NCBI RefSeq assembly: GCF_003050925.1
Contig: NZ_QAOV01000002.1
Span: 558,001-622,000, forward strand
Length of the DNA stretch: 64,000 nt
Origin: Pseudomonas sp. GV085
GTDB lineage: Bacteria > Pseudomonadota > Gammaproteobacteria > Pseudomonadales > Pseudomonadaceae
Direction: 5' to 3'
Part shown: positions 8,351 through 18,611 of the stretch, in pieces
How positions within the stretch are numbered: position 1 is the stretch's first letter
Layout: each line of letters begins with the position of its first letter
Translations under genes and position numbers: made by a program
Notes under the pieces: model-generated
The model's database searches: none
The model's input: the letters and a program-made list of their open reading frames with translations, nothing else
Told to the model about the DNA's origin: nothing

Positions 8351-8370
8351 AACTGTCAGAGTTGACAGTT
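8351..8370 (-). promoter_or_regulatory. Lux-box-like palindromic operator, copy 2
   Basis: AACTGTCA-GAGT-TGACAGTT is a perfect 8-bp inverted repeat with 4-bp spacer, 75 bp before the ATG of the 849-aa gene. It shares the CTGTCA/TGACAG core and the distance to a GATAGT hexamer with the element at 4858-4877. Its layout matches class II LuxR-type promoters, in which the box abuts the -35 position. Confidence 0.6.
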
Positions 8371-8402
8371 TTTCTAGAACCATTGGCGATAAGGAAGTGC
8401 TG

Positions 8403-8424
8403 AAAAAAAACCGTTCGCACGGTT
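8403..8424 (-). terminator. Rho-independent terminator of the lipoprotein gene
   Basis: On the minus strand, AACCGT-GCGA-ACGGTT is followed by a run of eight T. It lies about 50 bp after the stop of the small lipoprotein gene and upstream of the Ig-like promoter. Confidence 0.7.
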
Positions 8425-8472
8425 CGCGCCTTCGAATTCCCAACCACGGGCCGACTGAAGGCCGCTTTGGGT

Positions 8473-8694
8473 TTACTGCGTCACACAGCGAGTCGTGGTG
8501 GTGACTCGGGTGACCTGCCCGTCTTCGCTCCGTACATCACCGAGGACATCGGTTTTGTCCATGGCCTGGCAGGTGCGCTCTGGAGGAGGTGGCGTGACCG
8601 CTGGAGGGGGCGGCGGACTGGCACAGCCACCGAGAATCGCTACGCACAACGCCAGCGACAAAGGTGAGATAACACGTTTCCCAAGAACTTTCAT
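8473..8694 (-). CDS. Small proline-rich lipoprotein
   Basis: A 73-aa predicted lipoprotein. Starting at the ATG ending at 8694, it has a basic n-region (MKVLGKR), a hydrophobic stretch and a lipobox ILGGC, then a PPPPPAVTPPPP linker and a short C-terminal region ending RCVTQ. An ATG 14 codons upstream exists but would spoil the signal peptide. It would be lipidated at the cysteine and anchored in the inner or outer membrane. No specific function is recognisable. Confidence 0.72.
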   Translation of the reverse strand: MKVLGKRVISPLSLALCVAILGGCASPPPPPAVTPPPPERTCQAMDKTDVLGDVRSEDGQVTRVTTTTRCVTQ

Positions 8695-8821
8695 CGGTTG
8701 ACCCGCGATAAGTGATAGACACATTTTTTGTGACAACAGAACCGGCGTGCAAAATCCATAAACCTGTCACAAAAATAAAAACCTGCGAATCACTTATGGC
8801 CCGGCCGGTGGCATTTGCGCC

Positions 8822-9943
8822 TTACCGCTGCCCCTTTGGCCGCCACTCTTTCGAGAACAGTCCCCACTCCCGCGCCCAGACAATCGCCTCACTGCGGCTA
8901 TGCACATTGAGTTTCAAATACACCGCCGCCACATGGTTGCGCACTGTATTCGGCGCGAGTTTCAGGCGCGCGGCGATTTCCTTGTCGGCCCGGCCTTCAC
9001 ATATCAGGCCCAGCACATCACGCTCACGGGCAGTCAGGTCGGTGAAGGACACGCTGGGCAACTTCGGTGAATTGACGTTCTTCACCCTGGACAGTTTTTC
9101 GATCAGCGTGCGGCTGAACCATGAGGCGTCCTTCATCGCTTCCTCGATGGCCGACACCAGTTCCAGCTCGGTGCGCCTGCGCTCGGTGATGTCCACCAGC
9201 ACCAGCAGATAGCACGGGTTGTCTTGAATGTTCACCGTGTCCGCCGACACGGTGCAATCGATCAGCCCGGCGTCTTTTCTGCGCACGCGCACATCGATGC
9301 GGTCCAGGCTGCCGGATTTCTCCAGCGCGGCGAACAGCCAGATGCGCGCGTTTTTGTCATCGATGAAATCGATTTGCGCAATGCTGATCCCAAGCACTTC
9401 CTCACTGGGATAACCGAGGGTATCGAGGAACGCTTCGTTGACGTCCAGCACCCGTTGATCAGCCGCGCCACACAGCAGAATCGGCACCGGGGACAGGCGA
9501 AACGCTGTGGCAAAGCGTTGCTCGGCGCTGACCCGGTCGGTGACATCGTCCATGATCAACACCAGCAATTGCGGTTTGCCATGGCTGTCGGTCAATACCA
9601 GGCTGCGCACGCGGTGGACCCAGGTACGCTCTTCGTCCGCCGCCGAGGAAACCTCCACCAGCACATCACTGAACGTCTCGCCACGGGCCACACGGTTGAT
9701 CGGATAGCTGTCGGCTGGCACCCCATGGTTGTTGTTATGGCGCAAGGCGAAGCGTTTGGCATAGGCCTCGGCGTTGGCACCCAGATCGCTGACTTGCGAG
9801 ACACCGTGCATGGCCAGCGCTGCCTCGTTGGCCCACAGGATGCTCTGGTCGGGATCCAACAGAATCACCCCGTCGGACAGGCCGGCGATGATTTGCTGCA
9901 GCTGACGGCGATTGGTTTCGGTGGTCAGGACGTCCTGGCTCAT
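8822..9943 (-). CDS. PAS-domain LuxR-type transcriptional regulator
   Basis: This 373-aa cytosolic regulator has two PAS/PAC domains (about 12-130 and 140-260, each closing in a DVTDR or DITER motif) and a C-terminal GerE/LuxR helix-turn-helix (about 303-360: LTARERDVLGLI, NTVRNHVAAVYLKL). It has no autoinducer-binding domain and no receiver domain, so the PAS domains probably sense a small ligand, redox or light cue. It is transcribed alone. It is the nearest DNA-binding protein to the lux-box-like operators at 8351 and 4858, but no direct link is shown. Confidence 0.85.
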   Translation of the reverse strand: MSQDVLTTETNRRQLQQIIAGLSDGVILLDPDQSILWANEAALAMHGVSQVSDLGANAEAYAKRFALRHNNNHGVPADSYPINRVARGETFSDVLVEVSSAADEERTWVHRVRSLVLTDSHGKPQLLVLIMDDVTDRVSAEQRFATAFRLSPVPILLCGAADQRVLDVNEAFLDTLGYPSEEVLGISIAQIDFIDDKNARIWLFAALEKSGSLDRIDVRVRRKDAGLIDCTVSADTVNIQDNPCYLLVLVDITERRRTELELVSAIEEAMKDASWFSRTLIEKLSRVKNVNSPKLPSVSFTDLTARERDVLGLICEGRADKEIAARLKLAPNTVRNHVAAVYLKLNVHSRSEAIVWAREWGLFSKEWRPKGQR

Positions 9944-10030
9944 GGGATCTCCACGCGTGCGGCGGCGCAGTCATGCGCCGGCCTGTGAAGAATACGACCA
10001 CAGGCGTTCATGATCGTGCAGATGTGCACG

Positions 10031-10121
10031 TGTAGGAGCTGCCGAAGGCTGCGATCTTTTGATCTTCAGCCACTCAACTGACGTCGAAAATCAAAAGATC
10101 GCAGCCTTCGGCAGCTCCTAC
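10031..10121. repeat. REP doublet, RAYT-associated type
   Basis: Two inverted copies of a GTAGGAGCTGCCGAAGGCTG-led element ending GATCTTTTGAT face each other across about 30 bp. The same family flanks the other side of the adjacent RAYT gene and occurs again near 60.6 kb. Confidence 0.9.
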
Positions 10122-10223
10122 GGGGATTGTGTACTCCCGAAATATTCTGAAAATGCCTTCATCCATGGCGTCCACGCTAACGGCTAACGTTCATTTGCCA
10201 ATACATTTCAAGGAGGGCAAGGA

Positions 10224-10681
10224 ATGCCTGTCGCTGCAAATGGATGTCGCCTGCGCAATGCTCGATTTTCGGAACCTGGTCGTATTTATCTGCTGACCGC
10301 CGTCGCCCATCGACGAGAGCCTGTGTTCGCAGATTGGCGGATGGGCAGGCTCGTGGTTGAGCAGTTGCGTTGTGCCGATGAAGCCTCGCTGGTGACCTCC
10401 ATGGCCTGGGTTTTGATGCCGGATCATCTGCATTGGTTGATGGAATTGAAGCACGGCACGTTGGCCGAGCTGATGTGCCGAATCAAATCCAGAAGCAGCC
10501 GTTCGATCAATCTCATGCGCGGCGATCAAGGTCGTCTGTGGCAGCGGGGGTATTAGACCGGGCATTACATCGTGATGAAGACATCAAGGATGCGGCCCGG
10601 TACATCGTCATGAATCCTTTGCGGGCCGGATTGGTGAAACGGGTGGGTGATTATCCTTTGTGGGATGCCATTTGGATTTGA
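10224..10681 (+). pseudogene. REP-associated tyrosine transposase (RAYT), frameshifted
   Basis: The first frame (10224-10556) encodes the N-terminal 110 residues of a RAYT of the IS200/Y1 superfamily, with the metal-binding HLH in MPDHLHWLMEL, and stops at a TAG just after LWQRGY. The continuation lies in another frame to 10681: DRALHRDEDIKDAARYIVMN carries the catalytic tyrosine, then PLRAGLVKR and PLWDAIWI. Inserting one base near 10555 restores a protein of about 152 aa, the usual length. A single-base deletion has therefore probably inactivated it. REP doublets of one family flank it on both sides, the usual RAYT locus arrangement. Confidence 0.88.
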
Positions 10682-10690
10682 TGGGGCAAG

Positions 10691-10797
10691 ATCAAAAGAT
10701 CGCAGGCTGCGCCAGCTCCTACGGGGAACGCGCACATCCGCAAGGGTTGTACTCGGTCAATGTAGGAGCTGGCGCAGCCTGCGATCTTTTGACTTTC
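10691..10797. repeat. REP doublet downstream of the RAYT
   Basis: Inverted pair with the core GTAGGAGCTGGCGCAGCCTG and GATCTTTTGA ends. It directly abuts the stop codon (10796-10798) of the minus-strand amidohydrolase gene. Confidence 0.88.
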
Positions 10798-12076
10798 AGG
10801 CTGCCGATTGACTGGCAATCGTCGCCGAAGCCGCCAGCATCGCCCGCAACAGCACCGCACACCCGGCCGCCAGGTCATCCGGCGCGGCATTTTCGATTTC
10901 GTTGTGGCTGATGCCGCCTTCGCACGGCACGAAGATCATTCCGGCCGGGCCGAGTTCGGCGAGGAAGATCGCGTCGTGCCCTGCTCCGCTGACGATGTCC
11001 ATGTGCGACAGGCCCAGGCTTTGGGCGGCGCCGCGCACCGCTTCGACGCAGCCCTTGTCGAAGTACAGCGGTGGGAAGTCGGCCGTTGGCGTGAGCTCGA
11101 AGGTCAGGCCGTGCTCATCGCAGGTGGTTTCGATCACTTCACGCACTTCGGCGATCATCGAGTCCAGACGCGCCGGTTCCAGGTGCCGGAAGTCCAGGGT
11201 CATGCGCACTTCGCCGGGGATGACGTTGCGCGAGCCGGGATAGGCTTGCAGGCAACCGACGGTGCCGCAGGCATGGGGTTGGTGGCTGAGGGCAGCGCGG
11301 TTGAGCGCTCCGACGATCACCGCGGCGCCGACCAGGGCGTCCTTGCGCAGGTGCATCGGGGTCGGGCCGGCGTGGGCTTCGACGCCGCGCAGCTTGAGGT
11401 CAAACCATTTCTGCCCGAGGGCGCCCATGACCACGCCTATGGTCTTGCGTTCGTCTTCAAGGATCGGGCCTTGCTCGATGTGGGCTTCGAAATAAGCGCC
11501 CACGGCATGGCCGGTGACCTGACGCGGACCGGCGTAGCCAATGGCATTCAACGCTTGCCCTACGGTGACACCGTCGGCATCAACCTTGGCCAGGGTTTCT
11601 TCGAGGGTGAATTTTTCCGCGAACACGCCGGAACCCATCATGCACGGCGCGAAGCGCGAGCCCTCTTCGTTGGTCCAGACCACCACTTCCAGCGGCGCTT
11701 CGGTTTCGATGTTCAAGTCATTGAGGGTGCGCAGCACTTCGACACCGGCCAATACACCGAAGCAGCCATCGAACTTGCCGCCGGTGGGCTGGGTGTCGAT
11801 GTGGCTGCCGGTCATCACCGGTGGCAGGTCGGGATTGCGCCCGGCTCGACGGGCGAAGATGTTGCCGACGGCGTCAATGCTGACAGTGCAACCCGCCTCC
11901 TCGCACCATTTGACGAAGATGTCCCGGGCCTGGCGGTCGAGGTCAGTCAGGGCCAGGCGACACACGCCGCCCTTGACCGTGGCGCCGAGCCTGGCCAATT
12001 CCATGAGCGATTGCCACAGGCGGTCGCGGTTGATGTGCTGATGGCTGGACTGCAGAACGTCGACGGCCGCGTTCAT
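10796..12076 (-). CDS. hyuC: Zn-dependent N-carbamoyl-beta-alanine amidohydrolase
   Basis: This 426-aa M20-family amidase of the hydantoinase/carbamoylase type hydrolyses N-carbamoyl-beta-alanine to beta-alanine, CO2 and ammonia, the last step of reductive pyrimidine breakdown. TGSHIDTQPTGGKFDG near residue 90 gives the metal-binding His and Asp, and the TNEEGSRF motif near 135 gives the catalytic and metal glutamates. A good GAGGAGAT ribosome site precedes the ATG. Allantoate amidohydrolases are close relatives and cannot be excluded by sequence. The neighbouring dihydropyrimidinase and PreTA genes support the carbamoyl-beta-alanine role. Confidence 0.88.
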   Translation of the reverse strand: MNAAVDVLQSSHQHINRDRLWQSLMELARLGATVKGGVCRLALTDLDRQARDIFVKWCEEAGCTVSIDAVGNIFARRAGRNPDLPPVMTGSHIDTQPTGGKFDGCFGVLAGVEVLRTLNDLNIETEAPLEVVVWTNEEGSRFAPCMMGSGVFAEKFTLEETLAKVDADGVTVGQALNAIGYAGPRQVTGHAVGAYFEAHIEQGPILEDERKTIGVVMGALGQKWFDLKLRGVEAHAGPTPMHLRKDALVGAAVIVGALNRAALSHQPHACGTVGCLQAYPGSRNVIPGEVRMTLDFRHLEPARLDSMIAEVREVIETTCDEHGLTFELTPTADFPPLYFDKGCVEAVRGAAQSLGLSHMDIVSGAGHDAIFLAELGPAGMIFVPCEGGISHNEIENAAPDDLAAGCAVLLRAMLAASATIASQSAA

Positions 12077-12140
12077 GATGATCTCCTCAGGCTGTTCTTA
12101 TGGATTTCTTCAGGTGTTTCGTCGGTGGACTCAAAGGCCT

Positions 12141-12223
12141 CATCGCGAGCAGGCTCGCTCCTACAGGGGAATGCATTCCAAATGTAGGAGCGACGGTGCG
12201 GCGACCCGACCTGCTCGCGATGG
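12141..12223. repeat. REP doublet, second arm variant
   Basis: First arm TCGCGAGCAGGCTCGCTCCT. The second arm carries an expanded centre (GAGCGACGGTGCGGCGACCC followed by GACCTGCTCGCGA). It lies between the amidohydrolase and NCS1 transporter genes. Confidence 0.85.
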
Positions 12224-12232
12224 GGCCAGTGT

Positions 12233-13753
12233 TCACACCGCAGATTTCGCGACAGACGGGCTGGGCCGCATCACACTCAACCCGTAATAAATAACCCCAC
12301 CCAGCGCCGAGCCGGTGAACCAGCCATAGCTGTAGAACCAGCTGAAGGCATCGCTGCCCAGGGACAGCAGCGTCAACACCACCGGCACGCCGAAGGCCAG
12401 GAAACCGCACCAGTTCCACGCCGGATAAACGTCATCGCGGTACAGGCCGGCAAGGTCCAGTTGCTGTTTCCTGATCAGGAAATAGTCCACCACCATGATC
12501 CCGGCGATCGGCCCCAGCAGGCTCGAATAGCCAAGCAACCAGTTGGAATATACGGATTCCAGACTGACGTCCGAGACGATCAAACCGAGTTTTTTCAGCA
12601 GCTCATGGGCCATCAATGCCAGGCCGACAAACCCGGTGAGCAATACTGCCTTGGTACGGTTGATGGCCTTGGGCGCGATGTTCTGGAAGTCATTGGTCGG
12701 CGACACGATGTTGGCTGCGGTATTGGTCGACAGCGTGGCGATGATGATCAGCGCCATCGCCAGTGCGACCCAGACCGGGCTCTGGATATGACCGATCAGG
12801 GTCACCGGATCGGACACCGTGACGCCCACCAGTTTCACCGAGGCGGCGGTCATCACCACGCCCAGGGAGGCAAACAGGAACATGGTCAGCGGCAAACCGA
12901 TGATCTGCCCGACGATCTGGTCCTTCTGGCTTTTTGCGTAGCGACTGAAGTCCGGAATGTTCAGTGACAACGTAGCCCAGAAGCCGACCATCGCCGTCAG
13001 CCCGGCGGCGAAGTAGCTGGCCACGCCGGCACCTTCGGGGCGCTTGGCCGGGATCGCCAGCAATTCGCTCATCGACACGTTGGGCATGGCCCAGACCAGC
13101 AGGCCTGCGCCCACCAGCACCAACAGCGGTGCCGACAGGGTTTCCAGCCATTTGATCGACTCGGCGCCGCGGATCACCACCCACAGGTTCAGCGCCCAGA
13201 ACACCATGAAGCCGATGACTTCGCCGGTGCCGCCCAGGGATTTCCAGCCCTCGAACACAGAGCCGAGGAACAGGTGAATCGCCAGCCCGCCGAACATGGT
13301 CTGGATGCCGAACCAGCCACACGCCACCACGGCGCGGATCAGGCACGGAATGTTGGAACCGAGCACGCCGAAGGACGAGCGCAGCAACACCGGAAAGGGA
13401 ATGCCGTACTTTGTGCCGGGAAAGGCGTTAAGCGTCAGGGGAATCAATACGATGATGTTGGCGAACAGGATCGCCAGCAGCGCTTCGCCGACGGTCAGGC
13501 CAAAGTACGCGGTCAGCACGCCACCGAGGGTGTAGGTCGGCACGCAGATCGCCATGCCCACCCACAGCGCGGTGATGTGCCATTTGTTCCAGGTGCGTTC
13601 GTGCACCCTGGTCGGTGCAATGTCGTGGTTGTAACGGGGACTGTCGAGGACATCGCTGCCGGCTTCGAGCTCGAACAAGCCGTCGCGCTCGGTCACTTGC
13701 GATCTGATCTGTTGCATGGCCGCTCCACTGTTCTTTTGATTATTGTTGCTCAT
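12233..13753 (-). CDS. NCS1 family nucleobase:cation symporter
   Basis: A 506-aa integral inner-membrane transporter of the nucleobase:cation symporter-1 family (CodB/PucI/Mhp1 relatives), with about 12 hydrophobic segments. The N-terminal NHDIAPT and RTWNKWHITALWVGM segments and the internal RCG-like helices are typical. Given the neighbours, uracil, thymine, dihydropyrimidines or hydantoins are likely substrates. The ATG 12 codons in, ending at 13717, has a better ribosome site (GGAG, 5 nt away) and may be the real start, giving 494 aa. It diverges from hydA across a 500-bp regulatory gap. Confidence 0.88.
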   Translation of the reverse strand: MSNNNQKNSGAAMQQIRSQVTERDGLFELEAGSDVLDSPRYNHDIAPTRVHERTWNKWHITALWVGMAICVPTYTLGGVLTAYFGLTVGEALLAILFANIIVLIPLTLNAFPGTKYGIPFPVLLRSSFGVLGSNIPCLIRAVVACGWFGIQTMFGGLAIHLFLGSVFEGWKSLGGTGEVIGFMVFWALNLWVVIRGAESIKWLETLSAPLLVLVGAGLLVWAMPNVSMSELLAIPAKRPEGAGVASYFAAGLTAMVGFWATLSLNIPDFSRYAKSQKDQIVGQIIGLPLTMFLFASLGVVMTAASVKLVGVTVSDPVTLIGHIQSPVWVALAMALIIIATLSTNTAANIVSPTNDFQNIAPKAINRTKAVLLTGFVGLALMAHELLKKLGLIVSDVSLESVYSNWLLGYSSLLGPIAGIMVVDYFLIRKQQLDLAGLYRDDVYPAWNWCGFLAFGVPVVLTLLSLGSDAFSWFYSYGWFTGSALGGVIYYGLSVMRPSPSVAKSAV

Positions 13754-15697
<1,944 letters not shown>

Positions 15698-15714
15698 AAT
15701 CGAGGCCTTCGGCC

Positions 15715-15780
15715 TTCGCGAGCAGGCTCGCTCCCACATTTGAAATGCATTCCCCTGTGGGAGCGAGCCTGCTCGCGAAG
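15715..15780. repeat. REP doublet between hydA and preT
   Basis: Inverted pair TTCGCGAGCAGGCTCGCTCC / GGGAGCGAGCCTGCTCGCGA with a spacer of about 25 bp. The preT reading frame remains open through its second arm, which can mislead start prediction. Confidence 0.92.
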
Positions 15781-15853
15781 AGGCCCGTACAGACAACACA
15801 AAAAACAATGCCCATTCAGAGGCAGCACCTCAAATAACCGTGAGGCCAAAACC

Positions 15854-17221
15854 GTGATCAAGACCCTGGACCACCTCCCGCATCCCATTGAGAATGCGGC
15901 CGCCCTCGCCGGCCATTTCACCGATCTGGCGCCGCCGCTCAACGAGCGTCAGGCGCACCTGGAAGCCTCGCGCTGCCTGTATTGCTACGACGCGCCCTGC
16001 GTGAATGCCTGTCCGAGCGAGATCGACATTCCCTCGTTCATCCGCAACATTGCGCAGGACAACGTGCAAGGCGCCGCGCAGAAGATCCTCTCGGCCAACA
16101 TCCTCGGCGGCAGTTGCGCCCGGGTGTGCCCGACGGAAATTCTTTGCCAGCAAGCCTGCGTGCGCAACAACGCTCACGAATGCGCGCCGGTCTTGATCGG
16201 CCTGTTGCAACGCTACGCCGTGGACAACGCCCACTTCAGCGCCCACCCCTTCCAACGTGCTGCCAGCACCGGCAAACGCATCGCCGTGGTCGGTGCCGGT
16301 CCGGCCGGGTTGTCCTGCGCCCACCGCAGCGCCATGCACGGGCATGACGTGGTGATCTTCGAGGCGCGGGAAAAGGCTGGCGGCCTCAATGAATACGGGA
16401 TCGCCAAATACAAACTGGTGGATGACTACGCACAAAAGGAGCTTGAGTTCCTGTTGCAGATTGGCGGGATCGAAATCCGCCACGGGCAGAAACTCGGAGA
16501 GAACCTGACCCTCAGCGAACTGCATCAACAGTTCGATGCGGTCTTCCTCGGCCTCGGGCTCAACGCCAGCAAACAACTGGGCCTGGCCCACGAAGACGCG
16601 CCCGGCCTGCTCGCCGCCACCGACTACATCCGCGAACTGCGCCAGGCCGATGACCTGAGCCAACTGCCCCTGGCCGACCATTGCATTGTCCTCGGCGCAG
16701 GCAACACCGCTATCGACATGGCGGTGCAAATGGCCCGCCTCGGTGCCCATGACGTGAATCTGGTGTACCGCCGTGGCACCGAAGACATGGGCGCCACCCA
16801 TCACGAACAGGAGATCGCCAAGGCCAATCAGGTGCGGCTGATGACCTGGGCACAACCCGAAGAAGTGCTGCTCGATGACCACGGCCGCGTGCGCGGCATG
16901 CGTTTCGCCCGCACCCATCTGGTCGAAGGTCGCCTGCAAACCACCGGTGAAACCTTCGAACTGGCCGCCGATGCAATCTTCAAGGCCATCGGCCAGGCTT
17001 TCGACGCCAGCGCCCTCAGCGATCCGCTGGCCCGTGAACTCAAGCGCCAGGGCGAACGCATCGAAGTCGATGAAAACCTGCGCACCAGTATCCCCGGCGT
17101 GTATGCCGGCGGAGACTGCACCAGCCTCGACCAGGACCTCACCGTGCAAGCGGTGCAGCATGGCAAACGCGCCGCCGAGGCGATCAACGCTCAACTGATG
17201 CTCAATGTGGAGGCTGCGTAA
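15854..17221 (+). CDS. preT: Dihydropyrimidine dehydrogenase small subunit PreT
   Basis: An NAD-dependent partner subunit for reduction of uracil and thymine, about 455 aa from the GTG at 15854. The N-terminus has two cysteine clusters (CLYCYDAPCVNACPSEIDIP and CARVCPTEILC) for Fe-S clusters. These are followed by an FAD motif (VVGAGPAGLSCA) and an NAD(P) motif (VLGAGNTAIDMA), the layout of glutamate-synthase-like small subunits. The frame is open back to an ATG at 15740, but those residues are translated REP sequence. The GTG is preceded by a GTGAGG site, so I chose it. It is coupled to preA with no gap. Confidence 0.93.
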   Translation: MIKTLDHLPHPIENAAALAGHFTDLAPPLNERQAHLEASRCLYCYDAPCVNACPSEIDIPSFIRNIAQDNVQGAAQKILSANILGGSCARVCPTEILCQQACVRNNAHECAPVLIGLLQRYAVDNAHFSAHPFQRAASTGKRIAVVGAGPAGLSCAHRSAMHGHDVVIFEAREKAGGLNEYGIAKYKLVDDYAQKELEFLLQIGGIEIRHGQKLGENLTLSELHQQFDAVFLGLGLNASKQLGLAHEDAPGLLAATDYIRELRQADDLSQLPLADHCIVLGAGNTAIDMAVQMARLGAHDVNLVYRRGTEDMGATHHEQEIAKANQVRLMTWAQPEEVLLDDHGRVRGMRFARTHLVEGRLQTTGETFELAADAIFKAIGQAFDASALSDPLARELKRQGERIEVDENLRTSIPGVYAGGDCTSLDQDLTVQAVQHGKRAAEAINAQLMLNVEAA

Positions 17222-18496
17222 ATGGCCGATCTGTCGATTGTCTTCGCCGGCATCAAAGCACCCAACCCATTCTGGCTGGCCTCCGCGCCGCCGACCGACA
17301 AAGCCTACAACGTGGTCCGCGCCTTCGAGGCCGGCTGGGGTGGCGTGGTCTGGAAAACCCTGGGGGAAGACCCGGCGGCGGTGAACGTATCGTCGCGCTA
17401 CTCGGCGCACTTCGGGGCTAACCGGGAGGTGCTCGGTTTCAACAATATCGAACTGATCACCGACCGCTCGCTGGAGATCAACCTGCGGGAAATCACCCAG
17501 GTCAAAAAGGACTGGCCGGACCGTGCGCTGATCGTGTCCTTGATGGTGCCCTGTGTCGAAGAGTCCTGGAAAAACATCCTGCCGCTGGTGGAGGCCACCG
17601 GCGCCGACGGCATCGAGCTGAACTTCGGTTGCCCCCACGGCATGCCGGAACGTGGCATGGGCGCAGCGGTCGGCCAGGTGCCGGAATACGTGGAACAGGT
17701 CACCCGCTGGTGCAAGACGTATTGCTCGCTGCCGGTGATCGTCAAGCTCACGCCGAACATCACCGACATCCGCGTCGCCGCCCGCGCCGCGCACCGTGGC
17801 GGTGCCGATGCGGTGTCGTTGATCAACACCATCAACTCGATCACCAGCGTCAACCTTGAACGCATGGTCGCCAACCCCATGGTCGGCAGCCAAAGCACCC
17901 ATGGCGGTTATTGTGGTTCGGCCGTCAAGCCGATTGCCTTGAACATGGTGGCTGAAATCGCCCGCGACCCGCAGACCCAGGGCCTGCCGATCAGTGGCAT
18001 CGGCGGCATTGGCAACTGGCGCGATGCTGCGGAATTCATCGCGCTCGGCAGTGGCTCGGTGCAGGTATGCACGGCGGCGATGCTGCATGGTTTCCGGATT
18101 GTCGAAGACATGAAGGACGGTTTGTCACGCTGGATGGACAGTCAGGGCTACGCCAGCATTTCGGAGTTTTCCGGGCGCGCGGTGGGCAACACCACGGACT
18201 GGAAGTACCTGGACATCAACTATCAGGTGATCGCGAAAATCGATCAGGACGCGTGCATCGGTTGCGGTCGTTGCCATATCGCTTGTGAGGACACCTCGCA
18301 CCAGGCCGTGGCCAGCCTCAAGCAAGCGGACGGCACGCACAAATACCAGGTGATCGATGAGGAGTGTGTGGGCTGCAACCTGTGCCAGATCACCTGCCCG
18401 GTGCAGGATTGCATCGAGATGGTGCCGGTGGAGAACAGCAAGCCGTTCCTGGACTGGAATCATGATCCGAGGAATCCGTATCACGTCGGCCCTTGA
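17222..18496 (+). CDS. preA: Dihydropyrimidine dehydrogenase catalytic subunit PreA
   Basis: This 424-aa FMN-dependent subunit reduces uracil and thymine to the dihydro forms. An alpha/beta barrel like class 1B dihydroorotate dehydrogenase fills residues 1-320, with ELNFGCPHGMPERGMG near 137 carrying the active-site loop. Two C-terminal 4Fe-4S motifs follow (CIGCGRCHIAC near 345 and CVGCNLCQITCPVQDC near 382). Its ATG touches the preT TAA and a GGAGG site lies inside preT, so the two are translationally coupled subunits of one complex. Together with hydA and the amidohydrolase this makes the reductive pathway complete. Confidence 0.95.
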   Translation: MADLSIVFAGIKAPNPFWLASAPPTDKAYNVVRAFEAGWGGVVWKTLGEDPAAVNVSSRYSAHFGANREVLGFNNIELITDRSLEINLREITQVKKDWPDRALIVSLMVPCVEESWKNILPLVEATGADGIELNFGCPHGMPERGMGAAVGQVPEYVEQVTRWCKTYCSLPVIVKLTPNITDIRVAARAAHRGGADAVSLINTINSITSVNLERMVANPMVGSQSTHGGYCGSAVKPIALNMVAEIARDPQTQGLPISGIGGIGNWRDAAEFIALGSGSVQVCTAAMLHGFRIVEDMKDGLSRWMDSQGYASISEFSGRAVGNTTDWKYLDINYQVIAKIDQDACIGCGRCHIACEDTSHQAVASLKQADGTHKYQVIDEECVGCNLCQITCPVQDCIEMVPVENSKPFLDWNHDPRNPYHVGP

Positions 18497-18520
18497 GATC
18501 ACAGGCGTTTGAGCTGGCCC

Positions 18521-18589
18521 CATCGCGAGCAGGCTCGCTCCTACATTGGAATGCATTTCAACTGTAGGAGCGAGCCTGCTCGCGATGGG
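18521..18589. repeat. REP doublet after preA
   Basis: Inverted pair ATCGCGAGCAGGCTCGCTCC / GTAGGAGCGAGCCTGCTCGC with a spacer of about 22 bp, between the convergent preA and TetR genes. Confidence 0.92.
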
Positions 18590-18611
18590 GCCAGCCGCAA
18601 CAACACAAATC

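Noticed and set aside
10031-10121. Hairpin as a possible terminator or small RNA
   Set aside because: It belongs to a REP family repeated elsewhere, flanking a RAYT, and lacks a T-run.
15740-15853. N-terminal extension of PreT
   Set aside because: The residues are translated REP sequence; the conserved protein starts at the GTG at 15854.
15830-18088. 752-aa open frame on the minus strand
   Set aside because: Antisense to preT and preA, which have full motif sets. It has a His/Gly/Asp-rich composition typical of antisense frames in high-GC DNA and no ribosome site.
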